Assembly (NCBI RefSeq): GCF_002858765.1
Contig: NZ_PJRP01000002.1
Coordinates: forward strand, 480,598-544,597
DNA from: Cupriavidus pauculus
GTDB lineage: Bacteria > Pseudomonadota > Gammaproteobacteria > Burkholderiales > Burkholderiaceae
DNA: 64,000 nt
Direction of reading: 5' to 3'
The position numbers and the translations under genes are program-made. Below, one piece after another: positions 50,117 through 60,109 of this stretch. The notes beneath the pieces are model-generated. The model made no database searches, was not told the DNA's origin, and saw only the letters and a list, made by a program, of their open reading frames with translations. How positions within the stretch are numbered: the stretch's first letter is position 1; each line of letters starts with the position of its first letter.

Positions 50117-51790
50117 TCAATCCGTCACCGCTCCCTTGCTGGCCGTCGATGCCAGTTTCGCGAATTTCGCCAGTACCCCACGGGTATAGCGCGGCGCCGG
50201 CTGCTTCCACGCGGCACGCCGTTTCGCCAGTTCGTCGTCCGGCACGTTCAGTTGCAGCACCAGCTGGTGGGCATCGATGGTGATCGAATCGCCTTCGTGC
50301 ACCAGCGCGATGGTGCCGCCAACGTGGGCTTCCGGTGCCACGTGGCCCACTACCATGCCCCAGGTACCGCCCGAAAAGCGGCCGTCGGTAATAAATCCCA
50401 CCGATTCACCCAGCCCCTTGCCGATGATGGCCGAAGTGGGTGCCAGCATTTCCGGCATGCCCGGGCCGCCCTTGGGGCCCAGGTAGCGCAGCACGAGGAT
50501 GTCGCCGGCATTGATCTTGTCTGCCAGGATGGCTTCCATCGCGCTCTGCTCGTCCTCGAACACGCGCGCCGGGCCGGTGATCACCGGGTTCTTGAGCCCG
50601 GTGATCTTGGCCACGGCGCCTTCCTCGGCCAGGTTGCCCTTCAGGATAGCCAGGTGGCCTTGCTTGTAGAGCGCGCGGTCGAGCGGCATGATCACGTCCT
50701 GGTCGGCGCGCGGCTGGTCGGCCACGTGCTCCAGTTCCTCGGCCAGCGTGCGGCCCGTGATGGTCAGGCAGTCGCCATGCAGCAGGCCCGCGTTCAGCAG
50801 GAGCTTCATGACCTGCGGAATGCCGCCGGCGCGATGCAGGTCGGTGGCCACGTAGTCGCCCGACGGCTTCAGGTTGCAGATCACCGGCACGCGGCGGCGG
50901 ATACGCTCGAAATCGTCGATCGTCCATTCCACTTCGGCCGAGTGGGCAATGGCCAGGTAGTGCAGCACGGCGTTGGTGGACCCGCCCGTGGCCATGATCA
51001 GCGTGACGGCATTCTCGATGGACTTGCGCGTGATGATGTCGCGCGGCTTGATGTCCTTCTTGACCGCCTCCACCAGCACACGGGCCGATTCGGCGGCGCT
51101 GTCGACCTTTTCCTGGTCCGGGTTGGCCATGGTCGACGAATACAGCAGCGACATGCCCAGCGCCTCGAACGACGAACTCATGGTGTTGGCCGTGTACATG
51201 CCGCCGCACGAGCCGGTGCTCGGACAGGCGTTTTTTTCCACGCCCTCGAAGTCTTCCTCGCTCATGCGGCCGGCGGTGAATTCGCCCACGGCCTCGAACG
51301 ACGACACGATGGTCAGGTCCTTGCCCTTCCAGTTGCCCGGCTTGATGGTGCCGCCGTAGACGTAGATGCCCGGCACGTTGGTGCGCGCCAGCGCGATCAT
51401 TCCGCCCGGCATGTTCTTGTCGCAGCCGCCGATCACGACCACCCCGTCCATCCACTGGCCCTGGGCCGCGGTCTCGATACAGTCAGCGATCACTTCGCGC
51501 GAGATCAGCGAGTACTTCATGCCTTCGGTGCCCATCGACATGCCATCGGAGATCGTCGGCGTGCCAAAGATCTGCGGATTGGCGCCCGATGCGCGCACGG
51601 CATCCACGGCGGCATCGGCCAGCCGCTGCAGGCCGGCGTTGCACGGGGTAATCGTCGAATGGCCATTGGCAATGCCCACCATCGGCTTGTCGAAGTCTTC
51701 CTTCTTGTAGCCGAGCGCGTAGTACATCGAGCGGTTGGGGGAGCGCGCCACGCCTTGCGTGATGTGCTGGGAGCGTTTGTTGAAAGCCAT
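50117..51790 (-). CDS. ilvD: Dihydroxy-acid dehydratase
   Basis: IlvD dehydrates dihydroxyvalerates to the keto acids of valine and isoleucine, with a cytosolic iron-sulfur cluster. The 557-residue protein has the three conserved cysteine sites: TPCNAG (Cys50), [10 protein letters not shown] (Cys123) and [14 protein letters not shown] (Cys195). The end [20 protein letters not shown] is normal. The length fits the family (about 555-615). The ATG at 51790 has CCGGAGAGACTTC. A promoter-like pair lies about 80-100 bases upstream, and a LysR gene is divergent. Confidence 0.96.
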   Translation of the reverse strand: MAFNKRSQHITQGVARSPNRSMYYALGYKKEDFDKPMVGIANGHSTITPCNAGLQRLADAAVDAVRASGANPQIFGTPTISDGMSMGTEGMKYSLISREVIADCIETAAQGQWMDGVVVIGGCDKNMPGGMIALARTNVPGIYVYGGTIKPGNWKGKDLTIVSSFEAVGEFTAGRMSEEDFEGVEKNACPSTGSCGGMYTANTMSSSFEALGMSLLYSSTMANPDQEKVDSAAESARVLVEAVKKDIKPRDIITRKSIENAVTLIMATGGSTNAVLHYLAIAHSAEVEWTIDDFERIRRRVPVICNLKPSGDYVATDLHRAGGIPQVMKLLLNAGLLHGDCLTITGRTLAEELEHVADQPRADQDVIMPLDRALYKQGHLAILKGNLAEEGAVAKITGLKNPVITGPARVFEDEQSAMEAILADKINAGDILVLRYLGPKGGPGMPEMLAPTSAIIGKGLGESVGFITDGRFSGGTWGMVVGHVAPEAHVGGTIALVHEGDSITIDAHQLVLQLNVPDDELAKRRAAWKQPAPRYTRGVLAKFAKLASTASKGAVTD

Positions 51791-51865
51791 GAAGTCTCTC
51801 CGGGGGGATGCCGGCCCAGGCGCGATGCGCCGCTGCGCCAGCCGTGTTGTGGTGTTGTGCCGGAA

Positions 51866-51894
51866 AGCATGCGCTTGGCGTTTTAGCGTGTCAA
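51866..51894 (-). promoter_or_regulatory. Probable ilvD promoter
   Basis: On the minus strand a perfect TTGACA (51889-51894) and CATGCT (51866-51871) are 17 bases apart. The A/T-rich stretch just upstream, toward the LysR gene, is where an activator would bind. Confidence 0.5.
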
Positions 51895-51950
51895 ATATAT
51901 TATTCGTCCGTTATTAGGTCGAAAAACATATCAATCGGGGGGCTGGCCCT

Positions 51951-52895
51951 TTGGATCTGCGCCAACTGCGTTACTTCGTCACCGTGGCCGAAGAGCTGCA
52001 TTTCGGGCGGGCGGCCCGGCGCCTGGCCATGACCCAGCCGCCACTGTCGCAACAGATCCAGGCGCTGGAAGAAGAGATCGGCGTGCAGTTGTTCGTGCGC
52101 ACGCGGCGGTCTGTGATGCTGACGCCTGCAGGCCAGCAGTGGCTGCCCGAGGTGCGGCGCGTACTGGCCGACGCCGCGGCGCTGCCGGGGCTGGCGCAGC
52201 GGCTGGCGCGGGGCGAGGTGGGGTCGCTGGCGCTGGCCTTCGTCAGTACCGCCGACTACGGCATCCTGCCCGACCTGCTGCGCCATTTCCGCGCCCGGCA
52301 CCCGGACGTGCAGCTGCAACTGCGCGAGGCCACCAGCGATATCCAGCTCGAAGCGCTGGCCGAGGGCACGATCGACGCCGGGCTGGTCATCCGCCCGCAA
52401 CTGCCCGTGATGCCGCATGGCTTGTCGTACCTGCCCCTGGTGCGCGAGCCGCTGGTGCTGGCCGTGCCAGACGGATGGCGGCCCGCCGGCAGCGCCACGG
52501 TGCCGCAGGCGGTAGCGCTGCGCGATGCCGCACGCGAGCCGCTGGTCATCTTCCCGCGCCGAAGTGCGCCAGCGTTTTATGACATCATTACGGGCTACTA
52601 TGCGCGCGACGGCCTGACGCCGGTGATTGCCCAGGAGGCGATCCAGATGCAGACGATCGTGAGCCTGGTCTCGGCCGGCATGGGCGTGGCGCTGGTGCCC
52701 GCGTCGCTGCGCAACTTGCGGCGCACGGGGGTGTCCTACCTGACCTTGCTCGACGCCGGCCCGGAGATCGAAACCGGTCTGGCCTGGCGCGAGGGCGCGG
52801 CCGGGATGGCGCCGGTACTGCGGTCGTTCATCGACATCGCCACCGGGCTGGCCGGCGCCATCGGGCTGACGCAAGACCATGGCATAAATACTTAG
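51951..52895 (+). CDS. LysR-family regulator divergent from ilvD
   Basis: A 314-residue LysR regulator. The DNA-binding head reads [19 protein letters not shown], then [20 protein letters not shown] (helix-turn-helix, about residues 19-41). The effector domain (about 90-300) holds [12 protein letters not shown] and [15 protein letters not shown]. The head resembles the BenM/CatM/CbnR branch. It appears to start with TTG at 51951, since the standard MDLRQLRYF opening needs it. It may control ilvD or an unlinked pathway. Confidence 0.88.
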   Translation: MDLRQLRYFVTVAEELHFGRAARRLAMTQPPLSQQIQALEEEIGVQLFVRTRRSVMLTPAGQQWLPEVRRVLADAAALPGLAQRLARGEVGSLALAFVSTADYGILPDLLRHFRARHPDVQLQLREATSDIQLEALAEGTIDAGLVIRPQLPVMPHGLSYLPLVREPLVLAVPDGWRPAGSATVPQAVALRDAAREPLVIFPRRSAPAFYDIITGYYARDGLTPVIAQEAIQMQTIVSLVSAGMGVALVPASLRNLRRTGVSYLTLLDAGPEIETGLAWREGAAGMAPVLRSFIDIATGLAGAIGLTQDHGINT

Positions 52896-52950
52896 AACAT
52901 CGCGCAGCACGCCGCGCGACCGAAACTTACAGCTACTCTCCCGTTACCCC

Positions 52951-53769
52951 ATGCTCGTTCATCCGCAATTCGATCCGGTTGCCATCCATCTGGGGCCGCT
53001 GGCCATCCGCTGGTACGGCCTGATGTACCTGGCCGGCTTCATCATGTTCCTGTGGTTTGGCCGCTTGCGTATCAAGCAGCCCCATATCGCGGCGCGCGGC
53101 TGGGTGTCGCGCGACCTGGACGACATGCTGTTCTATGGCGTACTGGGTGTGATCCTGGGCGGCCGGCTGGGCTATGTGCTGTTCTACAAGCCGAGCTACT
53201 ACCTGACCCACCCGCTGGAAATCTTCAAGGTATGGGAAGGCGGCATGGCTTTCCACGGCGGGTTCCTGGGCGTGCTGGTGGCGATGTGGGTGTTTGCCAA
53301 GGTGCGGCGCCGCCACTGGATGGAAGTGACCGACTTCATCGCGCCGCTGATTCCGTGCGGGCTGGCCGCGGGCCGCATCGGCAACTTCATCAATGGCGAA
53401 CTGTGGGGGCGTGCCACCGACCTGCCGTGGGGCATGATCTTCCCGCAGGCCGGCGACAACATTCCGCGTCATCCGTCGCAGCTGTACCAGTTTGCCGGCG
53501 AAGGCGTGACGCTGTTCATCATCCTGTGGCTGTTCGCGCGCAAGCCGCGGCCGATGGGCGCGGTGTCTGGCGTGTTCCTGATCGGCTATGGCACGTTCCG
53601 CTTCCTGGCCGAGTTCACGCGCGAGCCCGACAGCTTCCTGGGCCTGCTGGCGCTGAAGCTGTCGATGGGCCAGTGGCTGAGCCTGCCGATGATCCTGATC
53701 GGCGTGCTGATGGTGGTGTGGGCGTATCGTCGCCAGGCCAACGGCGCCACGGCCGGCGCGGCGCGGTAA
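52951..53769 (+). CDS. lgt: Prolipoprotein diacylglyceryl transferase
   Basis: Lgt moves diacylglycerol from phosphatidylglycerol to the lipobox cysteine of prelipoproteins, in the inner membrane. The 272-residue protein has about seven spans, [17 protein letters not shown] with the essential His-Gly-Gly, and the Lgt signature [14 protein letters not shown] (about residues 142-155). RHPSQLYQ follows. It serves lipoproteins seen in this window, for example livK and the M48 lipoprotein. Confidence 0.96.
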   Translation: MLVHPQFDPVAIHLGPLAIRWYGLMYLAGFIMFLWFGRLRIKQPHIAARGWVSRDLDDMLFYGVLGVILGGRLGYVLFYKPSYYLTHPLEIFKVWEGGMAFHGGFLGVLVAMWVFAKVRRRHWMEVTDFIAPLIPCGLAAGRIGNFINGELWGRATDLPWGMIFPQAGDNIPRHPSQLYQFAGEGVTLFIILWLFARKPRPMGAVSGVFLIGYGTFRFLAEFTREPDSFLGLLALKLSMGQWLSLPMILIGVLMVVWAYRRQANGATAGAAR

Positions 53770-53790
53770 TCTGGACTGCCACTGGTTGCC

Positions 53791-53818
53791 GCCCCTCTCC
53801 CGCGCGCGGGAGGGGGGC
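53791..53818. repeat. Palindromic intergenic repeat, second single-hairpin copy
   Basis: GCCCCTCTCCCGCG/CGCGGGAGGGGGGC, a 14-bp stem with one G-T pair and no loop bases. It is the same hairpin as at 8270-8297 and in the composite elements, again between convergent genes (lgt and the M48 gene). Confidence 0.8.
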
Positions 53819-53834
53819 GCACGACACCAGCGTA

Positions 53835-54884
53835 TTACCGCGCGTTCCGGATCGCGTCGATCCGTTCTTTGGTCAGTGGATGGGTCGAGAAGAATCCATC
53901 CTCCTCGTCCTTCTCCGCCTCCTTGCTGTCCCGATTGGCCCGGTCAGACCGCTTGCGGCGCGCACCGTGGGCATCCTCCAGTTGCTGGAGTGCATCGGCC
54001 AGCGCCGACGGCGGCAGCCGGTTTTCCCGCAGCACCTCCACCGCAAACGCATCGGCCTCGCGCTCGTGATCGCGCGAGTAGCGCATGGCCAGCATCGCCG
54101 TGGGCACCGTGGCCAGCAGCGACGACACGTCGCCCAGGAAGTACGCGGTCAACGCACCCACGGCCGACGCCTGGAACACCTGCTGCAGCCCGTGGCGTTG
54201 CGTGACGTGGCTGGCCTCGTGCGCCAGCACGCCCATCATGGCCGGGCCGGTGCCCAGCAGCTTCACCAGTTCGTCGGTCACGACGATGGTGCCGCCCGGC
54301 AGCGCCAGCGCATTGGCACCGATGCCGCCGCCATGGCGGAACAGGATCTGGTAGTCGTGGCCAGGATCGGCGGGTCGGCGCAGCGCGGCGAAATTGTCGC
54401 GGATGCGTTGCTGCTCGGCGGCGGGCAGCGTACTGGGTTTGACGATGCCCCGGTCCAGGCTGTCGAGCGTGGTGCGGCCCAGCTGGGCTTCCAGCGACGC
54501 CGGTATCGTGCGTGCAACCAGAACCGCGGTCCACGGCAGTAGGTAGAAATACGAGATCACCACGAACAGCACCAGTCCCAGCATCGACAGCCCGACCAGG
54601 CGCCAGCTGTTCTGTGCGCGGGACACCCAGCCTTCCTGATGGCCGGTGGCGGCCAGCATCGCGTCAAAGCCGGCGTGGTCGGTGATCTCGCAGTAGGCCC
54701 CGTCGTCGAACGTCACCAGGCGCGGGCCGCGCCGGATGCGTTCGGAAACGCGCAACGATGCCAGTGGCGCGTGGCGCAGTTCGTCGCCGCCGGCATCCTG
54801 CAGCACGGCCTGGCCGTCCCGGACATACAACTCGACCGGATGGGCGCGCGACGTGCGGCCATCAAAGTAATGCGCGGCTACCAT
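53835..54884 (-). CDS. M48-family membrane metalloprotease
   Basis: A 349-residue Ste24/HtpX-like peptidase. A soluble N-terminal domain (residues 1-90) is followed by one membrane span (about 97-118). The catalytic domain has AHEASHVTQRHG with HEASH at 222-226 and the glutamate ligand in DHEREADAFAVE. GGTIVVTDELVKLL precedes it. It lies 18 bases downstream of a YjgN-like gene; this pairing recurs in proteobacteria, but no shared role is proven. Confidence 0.88.
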   Translation of the reverse strand: MVAAHYFDGRTSRAHPVELYVRDGQAVLQDAGGDELRHAPLASLRVSERIRRGPRLVTFDDGAYCEITDHAGFDAMLAATGHQEGWVSRAQNSWRLVGLSMLGLVLFVVISYFYLLPWTAVLVARTIPASLEAQLGRTTLDSLDRGIVKPSTLPAAEQQRIRDNFAALRRPADPGHDYQILFRHGGGIGANALALPGGTIVVTDELVKLLGTGPAMMGVLAHEASHVTQRHGLQQVFQASAVGALTAYFLGDVSSLLATVPTAMLAMRYSRDHEREADAFAVEVLRENRLPPSALADALQQLEDAHGARRKRSDRANRDSKEAEKDEEDGFFSTHPLTKERIDAIRNAR

Positions 54885-54902
54885 GGTGACCCGCTCCTTC
54901 CC

Positions 54903-55976
54903 TTACAGCGCGATGTCGATGTCGTACCAGTCGGCCGCGGCATCGCCCAGCGCACCCACTTGCTGCTTTTCGCCGGCCACGAAGGCATCGAGCTGACCCA
55001 CGGCCACCATCGTCATCGATTCCACGCGATAGCGTACCGAGCGCACGCGCGCGAACGGATAGAACAGCCCCAACGTCAGCGCCGTGAGCATTAGGTTCGT
55101 GAGCGAGATCAGGAACAGGGTGCGAGCCTTGACGTCGCTGCGGAAGTGATGCGGCGCCAGGGTCGTGTGGTTCCACACGGCGTTCTGCAGCCTGGCCTGG
55201 AAGAACGGGCCGATCAGCAGGAAGCCGGCATACATCGCCAGCGCCATCAGTATCCCCACGAGCACGAACGCTGCCTTGCCACCCGCCGCGGCTGCCAGCG
55301 CACCCCCCGCGAGGCCGCCCGCTACCAGGAACAGCAGCACCACGCCGGCCGTCACCAGGTAGACGCGGTAGAACGCGCCGGCCGTACCGTCGAAGGCGAA
55401 CGGTGCGGTGCCAAAGCGCGTGTTGTTGTGCTGGTAGCGCTTCAGGCGCTGGTGGGCCATCGGCCCCAGCAGCCACAGCGTCAGGCCGGCCAGCAAGGGC
55501 CACAGCAGGAACACCTTGTAGCCGTCGCGGTCGGTGCCCGTGAATGCGAAGCGCAGGCCACGGTAGCTGGAATTGGCCATCCGGAAGCGCAGCGACCGCA
55601 CCAGCAGCAGGGGGAACACCACGGCCAGGGCCAGCGCCAGCACCGCGCCCAACGCCGGCGAGAGTTCAAGCACGAGCTGGTACACCGCGAACAGGCCGAA
55701 TACGATGCCACGTCCCTTGAGGATCGCTTTCGCGTTGCCGTGATAGTCGAACGTGGCCCCGTCCAGTTGGGTGCTGCGATAGAAGTATTGCAGCGTGCGC
55801 ACCTTGGCCCAGGCGGAATAGAAGCCCAGGGTGACAATGGTGAGCAGCGTGTTGACGATCCAGATGCGGAAATACTCGGATCCCGATCCGGTGAATACGA
55901 ATTTCAGGTGGCGCGGCACATGGCTCTTCGGCGCGACGGCGTCGGGCTGGAGCCCGCCTTGATCTTCCCAGTTCAT
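54903..55976 (-). CDS. YjgN/DUF898-family membrane protein
   Basis: A 357-residue inner-membrane protein with about six to eight spans. Family marks are FVFTGSGSEYFRIWIVNTLLTIVTLGFYSAWAKVR (in two blocks, about residues 27-61), FYRSTQLDGATFDYHG and the repeat-like NTRFGTAPFAFDGTAGAFYRVY. The function is unknown in the whole family. It is first in a two-gene minus-strand unit with the M48 peptidase. Confidence 0.88.
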   Translation of the reverse strand: MNWEDQGGLQPDAVAPKSHVPRHLKFVFTGSGSEYFRIWIVNTLLTIVTLGFYSAWAKVRTLQYFYRSTQLDGATFDYHGNAKAILKGRGIVFGLFAVYQLVLELSPALGAVLALALAVVFPLLLVRSLRFRMANSSYRGLRFAFTGTDRDGYKVFLLWPLLAGLTLWLLGPMAHQRLKRYQHNNTRFGTAPFAFDGTAGAFYRVYLVTAGVVLLFLVAGGLAGGALAAAAGGKAAFVLVGILMALAMYAGFLLIGPFFQARLQNAVWNHTTLAPHHFRSDVKARTLFLISLTNLMLTALTLGLFYPFARVRSVRYRVESMTMVAVGQLDAFVAGEKQQVGALGDAAADWYDIDIAL

Positions 55977-56541
55977 TGAATCGACCTCTCCAGTTGTTAC
56001 AGGGCGCTTTTTTCTCGGTGAGCGCTTGTTTCAGGTTTGCAACCAGTTGGCGCGTGGGTTTCGTGCGCTGACCAACACATTCTCGCACCGCAGCGTACTG
56101 TGGCGTACCGTTGGGGCCACAAATGCCCCCATGGATCGCGTCAGATACAACGCGCAGGGTAACTGAGGTCGTAACGACAAAGAAACATCCTGTTACATGC
56201 TCAGGCCTCTGTCACAAGTTGCCTTTCGTCCGCCTCAATAAAATCAATAACTTAGGTGTGGTGGCACGGTCCTCGCTATTAAGCCTGTTACAAGATCGGT
56301 CGGGGCAGCCAAACACTGCCCAACACGGCGCCAGAGGGGAGGGTGCGCACGACGATGCGCCGGCGCCGCGGCAACGACAAAAAGCCGAACGGGAAAAGGC
56401 ACGGGAAAATCCGCACTCCACGACGAGTGCTTCAACGGGGCAGGCGCGGGGCCAGCGCCAGCAAAGGAAATCTGACCCGCAAGCGTCCGGCACATCTCGC
56501 CAGGCGCCCATGAAAAAAGACCCACAGCGGTTCTTTCACGC

Positions 56542-56581
56542 GCGGGCAATCTTCCTGCAGGGAGGCAGGAGGATTGCCCGC
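56542..56581 (+). other. 17-bp stem hairpin upstream of the mat operon
   Basis: Left arm 56542-56558 and right arm 56565-56581 pair over 17 bp (outer GCGGGCAATC/GATTGCCCGC, inner TTCCTGC/GCAGGAG with one G-T pair) around a 6-base AGGGAG loop. No U-run follows. It is too stable to be chance and has no assigned role. Confidence 0.7.
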
Positions 56582-56667
56582 CGCACCTCTCGATTTCCCT
56601 GAGTTTCCGATCTGCCACGCTTGCTGCCCCGCAGCATCGAAACCACTTGCAGCGTCCGGCGCAATCC

Positions 56668-56682
56668 ATAATTATGAATTAT
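56668..56682. promoter_or_regulatory. Candidate operator of the GntR-family malonate regulator
   Basis: ATAATT-ATG-AATTAT is a perfect 6+6 inverted repeat in a GC-rich setting, 89 bases before the GntR gene. Short A/T palindromes of this size are typical FCD-GntR sites. Binding is inferred. Confidence 0.5.
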
Positions 56683-56771
56683 TGCGGCTTAATCGCCTCT
56701 CCGGCGCGCCGCACCGGCATGCAATTCCCCTTGTGGTTTCCCCGTCATATCCCAGGCAGGCAGGAGGCACG

Positions 56772-57512
56772 ATGCGTATCGTCAGGCAGGCGCTGTACCT
56801 CGAGGTGGCAGACCGGCTGCGGGCGATGATCGACGATCGCACGCTGATGCCCGGTGCTTGGATCGACGAGGTGGCGCTGGCGGCGTCGCTGGGCACGTCG
56901 CGCACGCCGTTGCGCGAGGCGCTGAAGGTGCTGGCCGCCGAAGGGCTGGTCCGGCTGGAGCCACGGCGCGGCTGCTTCGTCAACGCGCTGACCGAGCAGG
57001 ACCTGGACGACATCTTTCCGCTGATGGCACTGCTGGAAGGGCGCTGCGCCTACGAAGCCGCGCGCAATGCCACGCAGACCGACCTTGCTTCGCTCGAAGG
57101 CCTGCATGCCGACCTGGCGCGCTACGCGCAGGCCGGCGATATCGATGCCTACTACGAGACCAACTACCAGATCCATGAGGCGATCCAGCGGCTGGCCGGC
57201 AATCGCTGGCTGTCGGGCGTGGTCAGCGACCTGCGCAAGGTGCTGCGCCTGTCGCGCCACAAGAGCCTGCGGCTGCCCGGGCGCATTCACGAGTCGTGTG
57301 CCGAACACCTGTCGGTGTTCTCGGCGTTGAAGGCCCATGACTCCGAAGGCGCCGAAGCGTTGATGAAGACCCACGTGCTGCGTCAGCGCGGCGCGTTGCG
57401 CATGCTCGACGCGGCCGAGCAAGAAGCCGTGGAAGGCGCCAACCCGGGCACCAACCCCGGCCCCGGCACTGCCGCGCCGGCCGCCCATCTGCGGCTGGCC
57501 GGACAAGGCTGA
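56772..57512 (+). CDS. FCD-type GntR regulator of the malonate operon
   Basis: A 246-residue GntR regulator of the FadR/FCD class. The winged helix (about residues 8-72) includes LAASLGTSRTPLREALKVLAAEGLV and the wing RRGCFVNAL. The all-helical FCD domain (about 85-215) has YYETNYQIHEAI and SCAEHLSVFSAL with metal-binding His residues. A strong CAGGAGG ribosome site sets the start at 56772. It sits 53 bases before matA and so resembles MatR of rhizobia. Confidence 0.88.
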   Translation: MRIVRQALYLEVADRLRAMIDDRTLMPGAWIDEVALAASLGTSRTPLREALKVLAAEGLVRLEPRRGCFVNALTEQDLDDIFPLMALLEGRCAYEAARNATQTDLASLEGLHADLARYAQAGDIDAYYETNYQIHEAIQRLAGNRWLSGVVSDLRKVLRLSRHKSLRLPGRIHESCAEHLSVFSALKAHDSEGAEALMKTHVLRQRGALRMLDAAEQEAVEGANPGTNPGPGTAAPAAHLRLAGQG

Positions 57513-57565
57513 CGCCCGATCGATCCGCGCGACCCCATCATCCACCGACCTCGCAGGACACGACC

Positions 57566-58999
57566 ATGACTGCCCTCGATCCCGCCGACCAACAGAAAGT
57601 CAGTGCTCCGCTCGATGCCAGCGATCCTGTCAGCGACTCGCTGTTCTCGCGCTTTGGCCGATGGTGGAACCGCAAGGGCGACGACGCGGCCAGGCCCGCC
57701 GCACCGGACGCGGCGCAGCAGACGCTGTCCACGCGCGCGGTCAAGCGCCAGCGCGAGCAGTTGCGCCAGTGCTTCGAGGCCCGGCTGACCGACGGCGCCG
57801 CCAACGCCGCCGCCCTGGCCTGGCAGGACGAATACCAGGCGGCGGCCGAGCCGCTGCGTCAGGCCATGCTCGGCGTGCTGGCCGATGTGGCGGCCGGGCG
57901 CGATGCACCGGGCGGCGCGGCCGGTAGCGGATCGGCGGGCAGCGCAGCATCCGGGCTGTCGCAGGCGCTCTCGAACGCGCGCATCCGCTTCTTCAAGCGC
58001 TTCGCCGCACAGCATGGCAAGCGCGGCGACAGCGCCTGCGGCCTGCATTTCCTGATCCAGTTGCGTTCGGACATGCTGCGCTGGCAGAAGCGCATTCCCG
58101 GCCTGCGCGCGCTGGACGAAGATCTGGAGGCGCTGTTCTCGAACTGGTTCGACGTGGGTCTGCTCGAACTGCAACCAATTACCTGGGATTCGCCGGCGTC
58201 GCTGCTCGAAAAGCTGATCCGCTACGAGGCCGTGCACGAAATCTCGTCGTGGAACGACCTGCGCAACCGGCTCGATTCCGACCGCCGTTGCTATGCGTTC
58301 TTCCATCCGCGCATTCCGCGCGAGCCGCTGATCTTCGTGGAAGTGGCGTTCGTGCCGGAGATGGCCGCCAACGTCCAGACGCTGCTGGACGAGGCCGCGC
58401 CGCTGGAAGACCTGCGCCGCGTGAAATGGGCCATCTTCTATTCGATCTCGAACACGCAGACGGGCCTGCGCGGCGTCAGCTTCGGCAATTTCCTACTCAA
58501 GCGCGTGATCGAGGAACTGCAGCGCGAATTCCCCAAGCTCAAGCAGTTCGCCACGCTGTCGCCCATTCCCGGCTTTGCCGACTGGCTGCGTAAGCAGGAC
58601 GGCGAGTCGGTTGCACGCATCCTGGGTGACAAGCGGCTGTCGCGCTGGCACGAACGCCACGGCGACGTGCCGGCCGACGGTGCGGCATGGTTTGGCGCGC
58701 TGCCGGCCGACGCGCAGGACCCGGTGATCCGCGACACGGCGCTGACGCTGGTGGCGCACTACCTGGTCCGCGAAGGTGGCAAAGGCGTGCCGGCCGATCC
58801 GGTGGCGCGCTTCCATTTGGGTAACGGGGCATGTGTCGAGCGCGTGAACTGGGGCGCCGACCTGTCGCGAAAAGGCCGCGCGCAGTCGTGCGGGGTGATG
58901 GTGAATTATCTTTACGTGCCCGAGGCGCTGGATGACAATCTGGCTCGCCTTGGCGATGGCAATCCCCGCGTCAGCCGCGCGGTGGCCAAGCTGCTGTAG
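57566..58999 (+). CDS. matA: Malonyl-CoA decarboxylase
   Basis: Converts malonyl-CoA to acetyl-CoA and CO2. The 477-residue protein has the MCD-family catalytic landmarks: PLIFVEVAFVPEM, YSISNTQTGLRGVSFGNFLL (about residues 293-312, with the catalytic Ser), FATLSPIPGFADWL, and FHLGNGACVERVNW with the catalytic His. An Ala/Gly-rich linker (about 113-131) separates the helical N-terminal domain. With matB at the end of the operon it completes malonate to acetyl-CoA conversion. Confidence 0.93.
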   Translation: MTALDPADQQKVSAPLDASDPVSDSLFSRFGRWWNRKGDDAARPAAPDAAQQTLSTRAVKRQREQLRQCFEARLTDGAANAAALAWQDEYQAAAEPLRQAMLGVLADVAAGRDAPGGAAGSGSAGSAASGLSQALSNARIRFFKRFAAQHGKRGDSACGLHFLIQLRSDMLRWQKRIPGLRALDEDLEALFSNWFDVGLLELQPITWDSPASLLEKLIRYEAVHEISSWNDLRNRLDSDRRCYAFFHPRIPREPLIFVEVAFVPEMAANVQTLLDEAAPLEDLRRVKWAIFYSISNTQTGLRGVSFGNFLLKRVIEELQREFPKLKQFATLSPIPGFADWLRKQDGESVARILGDKRLSRWHERHGDVPADGAAWFGALPADAQDPVIRDTALTLVAHYLVREGGKGVPADPVARFHLGNGACVERVNWGADLSRKGRAQSCGVMVNYLYVPEALDDNLARLGDGNPRVSRAVAKLL

Positions 59000-59101
59000 C
59001 CCTCGGGTCGGGCACGGACGCCAGGCAGGTTTCTTGTCGGGTAGCAGTAGGCAGTACTTCGATTGACTTTCCACGCAGTAAGTAGAGAGAGGAGACAGTA
59101 C

Positions 59102-60109
59102 ATGAGTCGTCAGCGCAAACTGACCGCGTTCGCACGCGTCTTTGCAATCGCCGGCATGGTAGCCGGCGCCGGGGTGAGCCTTTATGCACCGGCCGCGCAG
59201 GCCGCGGATCCGTGGCCGAACAAGCCCGTCACCGTGATCGTGCCGTTCCCGGCCGGCGGTGGCACCGACGCGTTCGCGCGTCCGTTGACCGCGCAGCTTT
59301 CCAAGCAGCTGGGCAAGCAGTTCGTGATCGACAACCGCGGCGGTGCCGGCGGCACGGTAGGCGCCAGCCTGGCGGCCAAGGCTGCGCCGGACGGCTACAC
59401 GGTCTTCATCGGTGGCGCGCACCACGCCATCGCGCCGTCGTTCTACAAGAAGCTCGACTACGACATCGAGAAGGATTTCGTGCCGATCACGGTGATCGCG
59501 CAGCCGCCGCAGGTGATCGTGGTGAATCCGTCGAAGGTGCAGGCCAATTCGTTGAAGGACCTGATCGCCTATGCCAAGGCGCATCCTGGGCAGCTCAACT
59601 ATGCATCGGCAGGCAACGGCTCGGCGCACCATCTGGCCGGCGAACTGTTCAAGCTGCAGACGCAGACCGACCTGGCCCACGTACCCTACAAGGGTGCCGG
59701 CCCGGCGCTGTCCGACCTGATCGCGGGCCAGGTCGACCTGATGTTCGACGGCCTTGGCTCATCGGCGCAACATATTCGCGCTGGCCGCATCAAGGCCCTG
59801 GCCGTGGCGTCGAAGACGCGCTCGGCGGCGTTCCCGAACGTGCCGACGGCGGCCGAGGCGGGCGTGCCCAACTACGAGGTGTCCACCTGGTACGCGCTGT
59901 GGGCGCCCAAGGGCACCCCGAAGGAGATCGTCGACAAGCTCTACGCCGAGACCACCAAGGCGCTGAACAGCCCCGAGATGAAGGCGATCTGGCTGCAGAA
60001 CGGTTCGGAAATCCCGCAGTTCACGCAGGAGCAGTTCGCGCAGTTCCAGCGTACCGAGATTAAGCGCTGGGCCGAGGTGGTGCAGCGCTCGGGCGCGAAG
60101 ATCGACTGA
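59102..60109 (+). CDS. Bug/TctC-family periplasmic binding protein
   Basis: A 335-residue Bug-type solute receptor. Signal peptide to about residue 38 (ending PAAQA before ADPWPNKPV), then VIVPFPAGGGTDAFARPL, NRGGAGGTVGASLAAKA and the AGNGSAHHLAGELFK and VPYKGAGPALSDLIAGQVD motifs of the TctC family. Such proteins bind small carboxylates; malonate is likely here. No tctA/tctB membrane genes are adjacent. The start at 59102 has AGAGGAGACAGTAC. Its stop overlaps the next start. Confidence 0.9.
   Translation: MSRQRKLTAFARVFAIAGMVAGAGVSLYAPAAQAADPWPNKPVTVIVPFPAGGGTDAFARPLTAQLSKQLGKQFVIDNRGGAGGTVGASLAAKAAPDGYTVFIGGAHHAIAPSFYKKLDYDIEKDFVPITVIAQPPQVIVVNPSKVQANSLKDLIAYAKAHPGQLNYASAGNGSAHHLAGELFKLQTQTDLAHVPYKGAGPALSDLIAGQVDLMFDGLGSSAQHIRAGRIKALAVASKTRSAAFPNVPTAAEAGVPNYEVSTWYALWAPKGTPKEIVDKLYAETTKALNSPEMKAIWLQNGSEIPQFTQEQFAQFQRTEIKRWAEVVQRSGAKID

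Larger units (their letters stand above)
55977..56771. other. Long region upstream of the malonate operon
   Basis: A gap of about 800 bases between divergent genes, without a convincing coding sequence. A 163-codon plus-strand frame (56111-56602) has biased composition and no family features. The region holds a strong hairpin (56542-56581) and an A/T palindrome (56668-56682), given separately. It should also contain the promoters of yjgN-M48 and of the GntR gene. Confidence 0.45.

Noticed and set aside
56111..56602. A 163-codon plus-strand frame upstream of the malonate regulator
   Set aside because: Composition is unlike protein genes here and it runs through the 17-bp hairpin; no motif or ribosome site.
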